The notes: generated from the sequence alone by a model not told the origin. A DNA stretch of 28,363 nt from JAGLQA01 sp023135565 (GCA_030639305.1 DAOWCY010000081.1:1-28363); one strand, 5' to 3'. Numbered from the stretch's first letter, positions 8,037-16,761 are shown. Made by a program: numbers and translations.

Positions 8037-9995
8037 TCATTCAACTATTTTTTCAGCGATGGCTTTATCTTCCAACTCAATTATTTTAACTTTTATTTTA
8101 TCTAATAAATCCCCACGATTCTGAACTCCTTTCGGGCTAAGAAATATTTTTACAGCATCTACTGCTTGCGCATCAATCTGTTTGTAGAATTCATTATCTG
8201 AATCATTAATTGTTTCCAACGCCTCCGTACATTTCAGGATAGCTTTCCATAAATGGCTGAACATTCGTACCTCGCCATTATTGAATTCATCAATTTTTCC
8301 AAAAATATCAAACAATTTATGTAATGCCCAAACCTGGGGAGCGAACTTCGGATCGCTTACCCTTGTATCCTTCATCTTTGTTTCGATAATCCTATCCATA
8401 CTCTCATCTAAATGCAACTTGATACGTTTGTCAAATTCCAGTAACAATTGATTTTTAAATTTCTTCCAGGTTTCGAATTCTTCATCTCCCCCTTTCTTTC
8501 CTGTTTCTTTCCAGGCTAAAAACTCCTTATATTCTTCACTGTTTGCTGCTTCTTTCCACTTTTTGAGCTCCTTTAATTCTTTATCCGATATCCCTTCGCC
8601 CTTTTCGTCCCCGCCTAAATCATTCCAGCGCCCTATATAATACCCCATACTTAGAGTTAATGCTTCCACGGCAGAATTCGTTAACGCTAGGTCAAAATCT
8701 TTCTCCCCCGGCATCATGAATATTCCAGCTTTCTTTTTAGACATATAATAACTAATGAATAGGTCGATAGATTTACTAAGATAAGTTTCGAATTTGTCTG
8801 TTTCAATTTCAACTTTCCCTGCTCTTGCCGAATTAAGCAAGGTTGCAATTGACCTGATTAAAACAGGAAACGCAATGTTGAGTTCAAATTCAGGTTCACC
8901 TGTTACAGCTAATTCCTTTGACTTTCTATCCGGGATAGGAATAACAACCGGCAGCGTTTTACTAAAACTGTCGTTTTCCACAATTTTTTTTAGAAATGTA
9001 TCGATGATTTTAGAAAAATATTCTATGCTGTCTTCGTCAATCTGCTCGTACCCCGAAAAACCAGATAAGGAAACTAAAATCCCAAAATTGAAAATATGAT
9101 AATATATCTCCTTGAAATTATCAGGTTCTTTTATTGTTCTGAATTTTTTTGTCTCCGCTAAAATACTGGCTATTAGGGAAAACAATTTGTTAGTAACATC
9201 TGTGTAAATTTTGCTGATACCCTTAATGCTTTTAATTGACTCACATACGAGATTATAAGCCGATAGAATCGAGTTATTAGAGAGAGCGAAAATTAACCTG
9301 GATTCAATGTTTTTCTTAATTGCAGCGATAACATCTTTACCATGTTTGTTGGCTGCAATAACTCTATTCAAAGAATTAAACTTTTTGGGGCTAAAATAAT
9401 ATCCGGTTATACTTAAGTCATCTCCTGCACCTAACTTAATTTCTTTAGGATCGAAAAAATCATTCAAAAAGCTTTCTAAAGCCAAAACCAAGTCGCTATA
9501 AACGTCTTGTTTCTTTATAGCTTGTAAAAAATCCAACGCATCTACAGTAAAGGCGAAAGCCCAGGTCATCGAATCGTAACTCCAGGTATCGCCATAAGGA
9601 AACGGCTTATATTTGTCATATGAGCAATCCATTAACATATCATTAAATTTGTCTGAGTAAATTGATTCGAATAACCTTAAACATACCTTTTTAAAATCAG
9701 CATTTTCAAATACATTTGAACACAAGTAAGGCTCCAGTTTCTCCGTTTTTGTTTTTTCATTTTCAGATAACGCATTAAGATAACCAACAGGAGCCATAAT
9801 TATTTCAAATGCATATATATATGGCAATACTAAATCGTATTCTTTATTAGATTTCTCTTTTTTACTTATCTCTTCTGCAATATATTTATCCCATTTGATC
9901 TCCTCGTCCTTAAAATCTGCAATTACCTTATTCCTGGCTCCGATAAAAATATCGTGCAGCTTTTCAATTTTTTTTCCGATTCCTGCTTTTTCCAT
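8037..9995 (-). CDS. Unknown 652-residue, largely helical cassette protein
   Basis: I do not recognise this family. The protein is 652 residues, AT-rich in coding, and appears soluble and almost all alpha-helical. It has an aromatic segment near 130-160 (GDTWSYDSMTWAFAF) with a weaker echo near the C-terminus (PQVWALHKLFDIFG), long amphipathic helices, and a highly charged, likely coiled stretch at about 460-540 (KELKELKKWKEAANSEEY). Paired aromatic helical segments could indicate an alpha/alpha-toroid or helical-repeat fold, which is speculative. There is no signal peptide, transmembrane segment or nucleotide-binding motif. It has a very strong Shine-Dalgarno (AAGGAGG) and is packed 15 bp after the kinase-fold gene and 12 bp before the KGGSGR ATPase, which implies joint function, for example as scaffold or effector. 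Confidence 0.8.
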   Translation of the reverse strand: MEKAGIGKKIEKLHDIFIGARNKVIADFKDEEIKWDKYIAEEISKKEKSNKEYDLVLPYIYAFEIIMAPVGYLNALSENEKTKTEKLEPYLCSNVFENADFKKVCLRLFESIYSDKFNDMLMDCSYDKYKPFPYGDTWSYDSMTWAFAFTVDALDFLQAIKKQDVYSDLVLALESFLNDFFDPKEIKLGAGDDLSITGYYFSPKKFNSLNRVIAANKHGKDVIAAIKKNIESRLIFALSNNSILSAYNLVCESIKSIKGISKIYTDVTNKLFSLIASILAETKKFRTIKEPDNFKEIYYHIFNFGILVSLSGFSGYEQIDEDSIEYFSKIIDTFLKKIVENDSFSKTLPVVIPIPDRKSKELAVTGEPEFELNIAFPVLIRSIATLLNSARAGKVEIETDKFETYLSKSIDLFISYYMSKKKAGIFMMPGEKDFDLALTNSAVEALTLSMGYYIGRWNDLGGDEKGEGISDKELKELKKWKEAANSEEYKEFLAWKETGKKGGDEEFETWKKFKNQLLLEFDKRIKLHLDESMDRIIETKMKDTRVSDPKFAPQVWALHKLFDIFGKIDEFNNGEVRMFSHLWKAILKCTEALETINDSDNEFYKQIDAQAVDAVKIFLSPKGVQNRGDLLDKIKVKIIELEDKAIAEKIVE

Positions 9996-10010
9996 AATAT
10001 TACCTCCTTT

Positions 10011-11708
10011 TTATTGAGTTTTAAATATCGATAGAAGTATTCTATCAAAAATATCTAAACCGGATTCTCTATCTAAATCATATTTTCTAACTGAATCAGA
10101 TTCTTCGGGTGTTTTAGGCTCATTCTCGGTATAGCTTATTAATGAACTTCTGAGTCTTTCCCGATAATAATTGTGCGGATGACAATGGCTCATGAAACCA
10201 TAACATTGGCCCAGGATTTTTTTTAATTGGTCTAATATTTCCTTGATATCATCCGAAGACGACAGCTTTTCTTTTATTTCTCCTATGGGGCTATCGGTGC
10301 TATTGTTTTTATAAAAAACTTTGCAAGTTTTCCTGGAATATTCTTCCCCCTCCACTGCAATTTCCTCCTCTCCCTGTTTTTCTTTTTTCAAACAACAATA
10401 ACGCACCGATTCCGGGAACAGTATATCTACCGTATTTATCGCGGATTCTATATCATCTTTAGCGAGAAGATTCCGTGCTTCCTCCAGGAATTCTTTTTTA
10501 AAAAACCTTATCAAGCTTTTCATAAATTTGCTTTCAAGTGCCATGAAAGCAACACGGAGTTCCGAATACATTTTTTTTTCTTTCTGATCGCTAATGGTTT
10601 TTCTTGAATTATATCGTTTTTTTGCTAATTCATTCAATATTTTTTTTATAAATATATTAAAATCGATATTTTTTTCATCATTTCCATTTGCAAAGTCCTT
10701 AAGAGAAAAATATACATCTAATTTTTTGAAATATTCAATTATATCTTCTTTTTCTGCAATTGGTGGGTTTTTTTCGTCACATGGAAATTTATAAATATCT
10801 CCTTTTATCAGTTCGTAAAATATTATTCCTAAGGAGTATTCGTCAGTATTCAATAGTGGATCATCCCCCTTTTTCAGCTCAGGAGCAGCATAAACAGATT
10901 TTTTCAATATCTCCTTTTTTCTCTTTTTAAAGCTTTCTTCTTTTTGGGTTTTTGAATGATTTGTTTCTACGAATTCCGACAATCTAAAATCAGACAACAT
11001 AGGAGTCCTACCCGGCTTTTTCTCACCTGTGAAGTATAATATGTTTTTCGGTTTAACATTACAATGGCTGATGAATCTACTCGTTATAACAGGTCTTAGC
11101 TTTTCACAAATTACGATTAGATGCCTCATGCAATAGAAAGCCCATACCATTCTACAATAACCGTCTTTTTTACTATCTATGGAAGAATTATTAAAATTTA
11201 TTTTCTTTCCTTTTTCATTGAAATGTTCTATACGATCTTTTAAGGAGCAATCGGCCGGCTCCATTAAATGACATGGATTTAATTTATCCCTATTATTTTT
11301 AGTGCTAACTTTTCCATGTTCTTTAACTTCAACAACTAAATACTTTTCAAAATTTTCTTTTTCTTCCTTTTCCTCCTCATTAAAATTAATTCCCAGTGAC
11401 GTTAACTTGTTTATTTCATTATCGAAATCCCTCTCTTCATCATCTGATATTCCATTTTTGAGAATTTTAATTGCATATTGCACCGGGTCTTCACCTTCAC
11501 GTTCCTCTTTTACAAGCCATACCGTCGTGCATTCTCCTTCACCCAATAATTCTACTACAATAAACTCTCTCTCCCCCTTATCATCTTGTTTCCCTTTTTT
11601 TTTACTTTTACAGTTTTTGTCACTTCCAGGTGAACTTGTAAAAATGAGTTTATCACCTTCTTTTAATGAGAGGCTAAAATCTTTATCCGGCATCTTTTTT
11701 TTATCCAT
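10011..11708 (-). CDS. Protein kinase-fold protein with an altered catalytic loop (probable pseudokinase)
   Basis: The protein is about 565 residues from the ATG at 11708; the frame extends to a GTG at 11750 inside the previous gene, and neither start has a strong ribosome site. It follows the Ser/Thr kinase plan: glycine-rich loop LGEGECTTVW (55-64), YAIK with Lys81, a likely helix-C Glu98, catalytic loop HCNVKPKN (215-222), SDFRLSEF (DFG as D240-F-R), AAPE (274-277) and the helix-F Asp289 in DEYSLG. The HRD Asp is replaced by Asn217 while Lys219 and Asn222 remain, and the DFG glycine is Arg. It therefore probably binds nucleotide but phosphorylates poorly or not at all. A lysine-rich N-terminus precedes the fold, and a 200-residue helical tail with Cys/His-rich spots follows. 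It is the first gene of the three-gene cassette. Confidence 0.85.
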   Translation of the reverse strand: MDKKKMPDKDFSLSLKEGDKLIFTSSPGSDKNCKSKKKGKQDDKGEREFIVVELLGEGECTTVWLVKEEREGEDPVQYAIKILKNGISDDEERDFDNEINKLTSLGINFNEEEKEEKENFEKYLVVEVKEHGKVSTKNNRDKLNPCHLMEPADCSLKDRIEHFNEKGKKINFNNSSIDSKKDGYCRMVWAFYCMRHLIVICEKLRPVITSRFISHCNVKPKNILYFTGEKKPGRTPMLSDFRLSEFVETNHSKTQKEESFKKRKKEILKKSVYAAPELKKGDDPLLNTDEYSLGIIFYELIKGDIYKFPCDEKNPPIAEKEDIIEYFKKLDVYFSLKDFANGNDEKNIDFNIFIKKILNELAKKRYNSRKTISDQKEKKMYSELRVAFMALESKFMKSLIRFFKKEFLEEARNLLAKDDIESAINTVDILFPESVRYCCLKKEKQGEEEIAVEGEEYSRKTCKVFYKNNSTDSPIGEIKEKLSSSDDIKEILDQLKKILGQCYGFMSHCHPHNYYRERLRSSLISYTENEPKTPEESDSVRKYDLDRESGLDIFDRILLSIFKTQ

Positions 11709-11715
11709 TTTCTTT

Positions 11716-13545
11716 TTAATAAGAATTTTTATATTTCTCCATCTCGTCACGTAACGTCTGCTGACGATATGCCCGCTCCCAGGGCTTCGGCCCCTCTACC
11801 ACATGATGACCCAAAATCATGGCGTCGATTTCTGTTTTCAGGAAACACCTGGCCGCATCCGCGGGTGTGCACACAATAGGTTCCCGGTCATTGAACGATG
11901 TGTTCAAAACCATGGGCATTCCCGTAATTTTCTCGAATTCAGAAATTAACCGGTAATAAAGTGGATTCATCTCTTCTTTTAATAATTGCATCCGGCTGGT
12001 GCCATCGACATGCAATACCGCCGGTATCTCTGCGCGGCGGCCCCGCGGCACATAATAAGTAGCAAGCATGAATTCCGACGCTCCTACCGGCGCTCCTTCC
12101 GTTTCCAACCAATCGGCCCACTTCTCGTAAAGAATCGTCGGACATAAGGGCCTGAAAGGTTCCCGGTGCTTAACTTTATGGTTAATCCGGTCCAGCATGG
12201 CGCCACTCCCGGGGTCGGCAATAATACTCCTGGCGCCCAATGCCCGGGGGCCGTACTCCATCCTGCCCTGGAACCAGCCGATTACATCACCACGAGCTAC
12301 CATCTCAGCGGCGGTTTTGGCCGGGTCCTGCACCCGGCGGTGCGATAACCGGAATCTATCCAATTCCTTTTCGATTTCCTCGTCGCTGTACTCCGGGCCG
12401 AGATAGGGCGTATTCATCCGGCAGCGCCGCGGTTCGGTTTTTCCGTCAGGCCGGTTTTGAAACAGCCACAACGCTGCTCCAAGAGCAGTCCCGGCATCAC
12501 CGGCAGCAGGCTGCACCCAGATGTCTTTAAATTTGGAATCCCGGGCTAACATTCCGTTGGCAACACAGTTTAACGTGACGCCTCCTGCCATGGCAAGATT
12601 GGGCAAACCGGATTCTTTATAAGCCATGTTCCCCAGCCCGAGAAAAACCTCTTCGGTCGTTTTTTGCAGGACGGCGGCAACATCCGCATGACGGGTATCG
12701 CCTTCTCCATAACGCAGCGGTTCATAAGGAAGCCGTTTCTCTACTCCCGTGAATGCCCGTTCAAGACAAGAAAAATCACCATGATACAAACTTCTATCGA
12801 GATTGGAAATGCTGAAAGTACCGTCTTTATTAAGCTGGATAATCGATTCCATGGCTGCACGGAAACGCTCCGGGTCTCCATAGGAGGCTAGGCCCATAAT
12901 TTTGCACTCGTCGTAATTCCCCCTGAATCCGAGGAAATTGGTGATCAATTCCCATACGAAACCGAGAGAATGAGGATAAGGTATATCTCTCAAAACTTTT
13001 AATTCGTTTCCCCGGCCTACAGCCATGGTGGTGGTTTCGTATTCGCCGATGCCGTCGATAGAAAGAACCGCGGCTTCGTCGAAAGGAGACGCATAATAAG
13101 CACTGGCCAGATGACAGAGATGATGATCCAGGTAATAAAAACGGTTCTTTAGTTCATCTTCACTCATACTGTAACGGATGGATAATAATTTGGGAATCAA
13201 CTGGTTGAATCCCCTGAAAACATCTTCACCGCGCTCCGTTTTATAACCGCCGGATAAAACAGGGCCATAACCCAGTAGATATTCTCTCTTTTTTTCCCGT
13301 TCAACAATGGAAAACGAATAACCGATCCATTTCACATCAGCCATGGTGATCCCGGCCTTTTTAAGGCAAAAATCGATGGAGTTATAGGGTAGGACCGGGG
13401 TGTTGTCCACTATCGCGTCTTTGCCATGCCTGCGGCGATTGAATCGCTCTTCCTCAACGGCGGCTAATATCTCCCCATCCGCGATAATAGCCGCACTGCT
13501 TTCATGATAAACAGAGTTTATTCCTAAAATATATTCAACGCTCAT
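11716..13545 (-). CDS. NodU/CmcH-family carbamoyltransferase
   Basis: The 609-residue protein has the two-domain layout of O-carbamoyltransferases, which transfer carbamoyl from carbamoyl phosphate to a hydroxyl through a carbamoyl-adenylate. The N-terminal Kae1/TsaD-like domain begins ILGINSVYHESSAAI and contains EEERFNRRRHG, the metal-binding HHLCHLASAYY, and LSIDGIGE. AMAGGVTLNCVANG and AAGDAGTALGAALW mark its second lobe. The C-terminal domain has GWFQGRMEYGPRALGARSI and NHKVKHREPFRPLCPT, characteristic of NodU/CmcH/TobZ. Relatives act on Nod factors, antibiotics and secondary metabolites; the acceptor here is unknown. Its ATG directly abuts the stop of the ABC ATPase gene, so the importer and this enzyme are one operon and may share a substrate. 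Confidence 0.95.
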   Translation of the reverse strand: MSVEYILGINSVYHESSAAIIADGEILAAVEEERFNRRRHGKDAIVDNTPVLPYNSIDFCLKKAGITMADVKWIGYSFSIVEREKKREYLLGYGPVLSGGYKTERGEDVFRGFNQLIPKLLSIRYSMSEDELKNRFYYLDHHLCHLASAYYASPFDEAAVLSIDGIGEYETTTMAVGRGNELKVLRDIPYPHSLGFVWELITNFLGFRGNYDECKIMGLASYGDPERFRAAMESIIQLNKDGTFSISNLDRSLYHGDFSCLERAFTGVEKRLPYEPLRYGEGDTRHADVAAVLQKTTEEVFLGLGNMAYKESGLPNLAMAGGVTLNCVANGMLARDSKFKDIWVQPAAGDAGTALGAALWLFQNRPDGKTEPRRCRMNTPYLGPEYSDEEIEKELDRFRLSHRRVQDPAKTAAEMVARGDVIGWFQGRMEYGPRALGARSIIADPGSGAMLDRINHKVKHREPFRPLCPTILYEKWADWLETEGAPVGASEFMLATYYVPRGRRAEIPAVLHVDGTSRMQLLKEEMNPLYYRLISEFEKITGMPMVLNTSFNDREPIVCTPADAARCFLKTEIDAMILGHHVVEGPKPWERAYRQQTLRDEMEKYKNSY

Positions 13546-14337
13546 TTATTGTTCTCTACCTTCGCTTAAAACCGCCTGACGAAGCGATAAAACCACTTCG
13601 TCCTCCAATCTCCTGAATTCCCCGCTATTCTTCAAATTAACGTCCCGGCTTCTAAAAGGAACCGAAACTATCTTATAACAACGACTGGGCAAAACCGTGG
13701 AAATATATACCCGGTCAGCCAGGTAAATCGCTTCCTCTACATCATGCGTGACAAATACGACGGTGATCTTTTCTTTGCACGTAACCTCCTGCAAAAGCTC
13801 CTGCATCTGCCAGCGGGTCTGGGCGTCGAGCGCACCGAAAGGCTCATCCATCAAAAGGATTTTCGGATTTACAGCCAGGGTCCTGGCTATGGCCACCCGC
13901 TGCTTCATCCCGCCCGATAACTCGTTCGGTAACTTTTCCCTGTGCCCGGCAAGGCCAACCATTTCCAAATAAAATAATGCCCGTTCCCTGATTTTTTGTT
14001 CCTCTTTCATATATAGCCGCATGCCGAATTCAACATTCTCCCGTACAGTCAACCAGGGAAACGATGTATAACCCTGGAAAACCATCGCTCTTTCACGGGA
14101 GGGGCCTGTCACCTGCCGGTTCTCTATTAATACCCGGCCGGACGACGGCTCTTGAAGCCCGGCAATAATACGCAAAATCGATGTTTTGCCACAGCCGGAA
14201 GGGCCCAATAATACGAAAAACTCCTCTTCACGAACCCCGAAATCAGCTTCAGCAATCGTTTCCCGGGGACTTCCCCCGGGGTCTTTAAAGGAAAGTTTTA
14301 CCTTTTCTAACTTTAGCAGGTAATCGTTTTCACTCAT
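13546..14337 (-). CDS. ABC transporter ATP-binding protein, nitrate/sulfonate/taurine type
   Basis: All ABC ATPase motifs are in order over 263 residues: Walker A GPSGCGKTS (45-53), Q-loop VFQGYTSFPW (about 87-96), signature LSGGMKQR (140-147), Walker B ILLMDEP (160-166) with the D-loop GALD, and the switch His198 in VTHDVEEA. The PW after the Q-loop and the compact length match SsuB/TauB/NrtD-like importers. It should energise uptake with the neighbouring permease and substrate-binding protein on the inner face of the membrane. The stop is followed immediately by the carbamoyltransferase start. The solute is not readable from sequence, so no gene symbol is given. Confidence 0.95.
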   Translation of the reverse strand: MSENDYLLKLEKVKLSFKDPGGSPRETIAEADFGVREEEFFVLLGPSGCGKTSILRIIAGLQEPSSGRVLIENRQVTGPSRERAMVFQGYTSFPWLTVRENVEFGMRLYMKEEQKIRERALFYLEMVGLAGHREKLPNELSGGMKQRVAIARTLAVNPKILLMDEPFGALDAQTRWQMQELLQEVTCKEKITVVFVTHDVEEAIYLADRVYISTVLPSRCYKIVSVPFRSRDVNLKNSGEFRRLEDEVVLSLRQAVLSEGREQ

Positions 14338-14384
14338 TATTCACCACTTGCCATGACCATTCATAACTCACTATTCACTACTCA
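14338..14384 (-). repeat. Short TAGTGA-type degenerate tandem repeat between permease and ATPase
   Basis: Read on the minus strand, the gap starts at the permease stop and runs as TAGTGAGTAGTGAATAGTGA and then diverges to GTTATGAATGG. The hexamer TAGTGA recurs with single-base variation and places stop codons in all frames between two genes that are otherwise tightly packed. No promoter or terminator is evident. Confidence 0.5.
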
Positions 14385-15176
14385 CTACTCGCTTTTTTTC
14401 CAATCGAAAAATAGATTCCCCAGGTAACGAAAAATTAAATCACTGATAATTCCCAGGAAACCGATAGTTAAAATACCGACGATGATTTTATCGGTTCTCA
14501 TAAACCGCTGGGCTTCGATAATCACCGAACCTATACCGGCGCGGGTGGCTACCAGCTCGACGATAACTATGGTCGTCCAACCGATACCCATCATAACTCT
14601 CATACTTTCCCATATCCCCGGCAGCGCTGCCGGAACTATAACCTTAAAAAGGATTTGTGTTTTCGAGGCTCCAAGCGTGTGAGCCGTTTCGATAAAATCA
14701 CTGCGCACGCTTGCCGCTGCATCGGACACCATTAAAACTAAATAGAAAAAAATCGAGATGAATAATATAGCTATTTTCTGGGTAAGACCGATGCCGACCC
14801 ACAATATCAGCAGCGGTATAAATGCGGCTGCCGGCATGTAACGTATAAAACCTACAAACGGTGTAATCAAGGAGTCGAAAAACTTGAAACTCCCGGCAAA
14901 AATCCCCAGGGGAATGGCAAATAACGTGGAAACCAGGAATCCCAATAAAACCCTGGATAAACTGGTAAGGACATCTTTCCAGAAAGCATCGTTTACAAAC
15001 ATATCGATGCCGGAGTTGACGACTTTGGTCGGGGTGGGCAGAAAAATGGGGTCGATTAGTTTCCCGTATGACAAAATACACCACACAACAAGAAAAAGAA
15101 CAAAAGGCGTTATTGCCAAAACTGTTCGCCAACCGGGAGGAATATCTTTTTTTATATTAAACAAGCTTTTTCTCAA
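14385..15176 (-). CDS. ABC transporter permease, nitrate/sulfonate/taurine type
   Basis: The 263-residue protein has about six hydrophobic helices, the first at about 20-40 (LAITPFVLFLVVWCILSYG). It contains the cytoplasmic EAA coupling loop ETAHTLGASKTQILFKVIVPAALPGI (about 162-187), diagnostic of binding-protein-dependent permeases, and RYMPAAAFIPLLILWVGIG, typical of the SsuC/TauC/NrtB group. It would form the membrane channel as a homodimer with the ATPase at 13546. It starts with TTG at 15176, overlapping the stop of the substrate-binding gene by four bases (TTGA), with GGAG about 8 nt upstream, so translational coupling is likely. Confidence 0.94.
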   Translation of the reverse strand: MRKSLFNIKKDIPPGWRTVLAITPFVLFLVVWCILSYGKLIDPIFLPTPTKVVNSGIDMFVNDAFWKDVLTSLSRVLLGFLVSTLFAIPLGIFAGSFKFFDSLITPFVGFIRYMPAAAFIPLLILWVGIGLTQKIAILFISIFFYLVLMVSDAAASVRSDFIETAHTLGASKTQILFKVIVPAALPGIWESMRVMMGIGWTTIVIVELVATRAGIGSVIIEAQRFMRTDKIIVGILTIGFLGIISDLIFRYLGNLFFDWKKSE

Positions 15177-16204
15177 TGTTCGCTCTCCAACTTTTCTATG
15201 GAACTCAAAACAGTGACATCATAGGCATTGGAACCGGGAAACTTTTCCCGGACCAGGCCTTCCTGTTTGTAAATCTCGATGGCTTCATCAAAACGAAGAC
15301 TAAATTCTCCCGATTTAAAATACTGGAGATTCTCCCGGTAATCGGCAAAGCGCAATCCTTTTAACATTTCCATGACTTCTTCCGCTTCGATGCCCATATT
15401 CCTACTAATGATTTCACATCCTTCCCGGGGATTTTTCTGCAGGAAATCGAGCGCCCTGAACCAGGCGCTGAGAACAGCGGCAGCTTCTTTTTTTCGCAGC
15501 TTCAATGTCTTTTCGCTAAAGGCAAACATATCGACGATAATCCCGGGCGCTTCCAGGGAACTAATTATTTTATGACCATATTCGGGCTTATCCGCTCTAC
15601 TCAACCATGGTTCCCATGTTACCGCCGCATCGACCTTTCCGGCCATGAATGCCACTGCCGCGTCGCCGGCTTCCATATATACCGGCACTATGTCCTTCGA
15701 GCTCAGCCCCTCTTTCCGAAGCAGGTTTAAAAGGAAAAAATGAGGGGGAACTCCCTTCGGAAATGCAACTTTTTTTCCTTTCAAATCGCTAATATTTTTT
15801 ATACTGTTAACAGCAAGGATACCGTCACTGCCATTCGATTCATCTATCTTTAATACCACTTTTGCTTTAAGTCCATTGGCAATTCCGCTGGCCAAAGAAT
15901 CGAGAGAACCGATGATTCCCTGTAATTCCCCGGAAGTAAGAGCGCTTCTAAGTGCGCCGTCATTCTCGATTTTCCAAATTTCGCCGACGACTCCCTCTTT
16001 TTTAAAAAAACCCATCTCTTCCGCAATGTAAAAGGGGCCGAAACCGACCCAACTGACAATACCTATCTTGAATGAATTAGGTTTTTGGCCGGTAGGTTTT
16101 TTTACCAGGGTTCCTATGATTATGAGCACACAGATGATAATCGAAAACAGGGCGAATGCCAACTTTTTTTTTAATTTCCTATTTAAACCTTTATGATGTC
16201 CCAT
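15173..16204 (-). CDS. ABC transporter substrate-binding protein, SsuA/TauA/NMT1-like
   Basis: The 343-residue protein starts with a basic stretch and a hydrophobic helix (about 14-33) acting as a signal or membrane anchor; no lipobox Cys is present. The mature part shows the type II periplasmic fold of the NMT1/THI5 group: IGIVSWVGFGPFYIAEEMGFFKKEGV, then GIIGSLDSLASGIANGLKAKVVLK, NISDLKGKKVAFPKGVPPHFFLLNLLRKEGL and AAVTWEPWLSRA. This family binds nitrate, sulfonates, taurine, bicarbonate or pyrimidine precursors; the ligand here is not determined. It has a strong Shine-Dalgarno (GGAAGG). It is the first gene of the operon, and its leader (16310-16526) is rich in hairpins, suggesting ligand- or factor-dependent control. 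Confidence 0.93.
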   Translation of the reverse strand: MGHHKGLNRKLKKKLAFALFSIIICVLIIIGTLVKKPTGQKPNSFKIGIVSWVGFGPFYIAEEMGFFKKEGVVGEIWKIENDGALRSALTSGELQGIIGSLDSLASGIANGLKAKVVLKIDESNGSDGILAVNSIKNISDLKGKKVAFPKGVPPHFFLLNLLRKEGLSSKDIVPVYMEAGDAAVAFMAGKVDAAVTWEPWLSRADKPEYGHKIISSLEAPGIIVDMFAFSEKTLKLRKKEAAAVLSAWFRALDFLQKNPREGCEIISRNMGIEAEEVMEMLKGLRFADYRENLQYFKSGEFSLRFDEAIEIYKQEGLVREKFPGSNAYDVTVLSSIEKLESEH

Positions 16205-16309
16205 TTTACCTTCCTTTTTTGTCCTCTTTACTACTCATGGGGAAAAACCTTGTTTTTTTACGAAGATTTTCTAAACGTGAAGAAATCCTTTCGTCCTCGT
16301 TCATGGGCT

Positions 16310-16526
16310 GCGGGCACGCGCCCGCTTTCTTGCGGTCATTCGGTTTACTTCGCCATCACAACTCGTAGATGGTAGACCGGCACATTGTCGATTTTTTATC
16401 TTGCCCCGGGTAAGCTGCCGCCGTTAGGTTCGGCCGGGCAAACAAAGATAAAAAATGGTCATTCCATCTCTTTCTGCTGCGGCTGGTCTTCACATCTATA
16501 CTCGTTTCCCTATCTATGGAATGGCC
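16310..16526 (-). ncRNA. Candidate structured leader RNA (riboswitch-like) of the ABC operon
   Basis: Four adjacent inverted repeats can be read. They are GCGGGC-ACGC-GCCCGC (16310-16325); CGGTTTA and CCATC (16341-16347, 16353-16357) pairing with GATGG and TAGACCG (16368-16379); ATTTTTTATC plus TTGCCCCGG pairing with CCGGGCAA plus GATAAAAAAT (16391-16455, with bulges); and GGTCATTCCAT pairing with ATGGAATGGCC (16457-16467, 16516-16526, one mismatch). They lie about 105 bp upstream of the substrate-binding gene. I could not match the set to a known riboswitch; some similarity to a cobalamin core (AGGGAA, then GTGAA) is too weak to claim. Confidence 0.4.
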
Positions 16527-16573
16527 AAAACAAGATTATTACATAGCATATTTTAAATGAAATATAAATCCGC

Positions 16574-16585
16574 AAAAAAGTAAAC
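16574..16585 (+). promoter_or_regulatory. Operator-like box 1 (AAAAAAGTAAAC)
   Basis: Perfect copy of the 12-mer AAAAAAGTAAAC, paired with an inverted copy at 16750-16761. It lies between the AraC-type regulator and the ABC operon. A binding site for that regulator is the simplest reading, but this is inferred from position. Confidence 0.45.
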
Positions 16586-16749
16586 GGTTTCGATAGGAAT
16601 TTTCCCGGGCAAAAGGTTGCTGCCGGCTGGTTTCGCGGCGGGTGACAGCCTTAGGGTGTTGTAGTATTTAAAACGTTTTGTAATTAGATAGATCGGGATT
16701 CCTTTTACAGCGGCTGTTCCCGGGAATTTTTTTTTGTAAAACGAAGATA

Positions 16750-16761
16750 GTTTACTTTTTT
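16750..16761 (-). promoter_or_regulatory. Operator-like box 2 (inverted AAAAAAGTAAAC)
   Basis: Perfect inverted copy of the 12-mer, about 170 bp downstream of the regulator's stop codon and facing box 1 across about 165 bp. Confidence 0.45.

Noticed and set aside
11302..11754. 150-codon plus-strand frame rich in Ser, Phe and Leu
   Set aside because: It is antisense to the kinase-fold gene, which has clear family motifs; the composition is that of a complementary shadow.
16310..16526. Possible cobalamin riboswitch in the ABC operon leader
   Set aside because: Only fragments such as AGGGAA and GTGAA resemble the core; the GCCACTG-type B12 box and the expected order of stems are missing.
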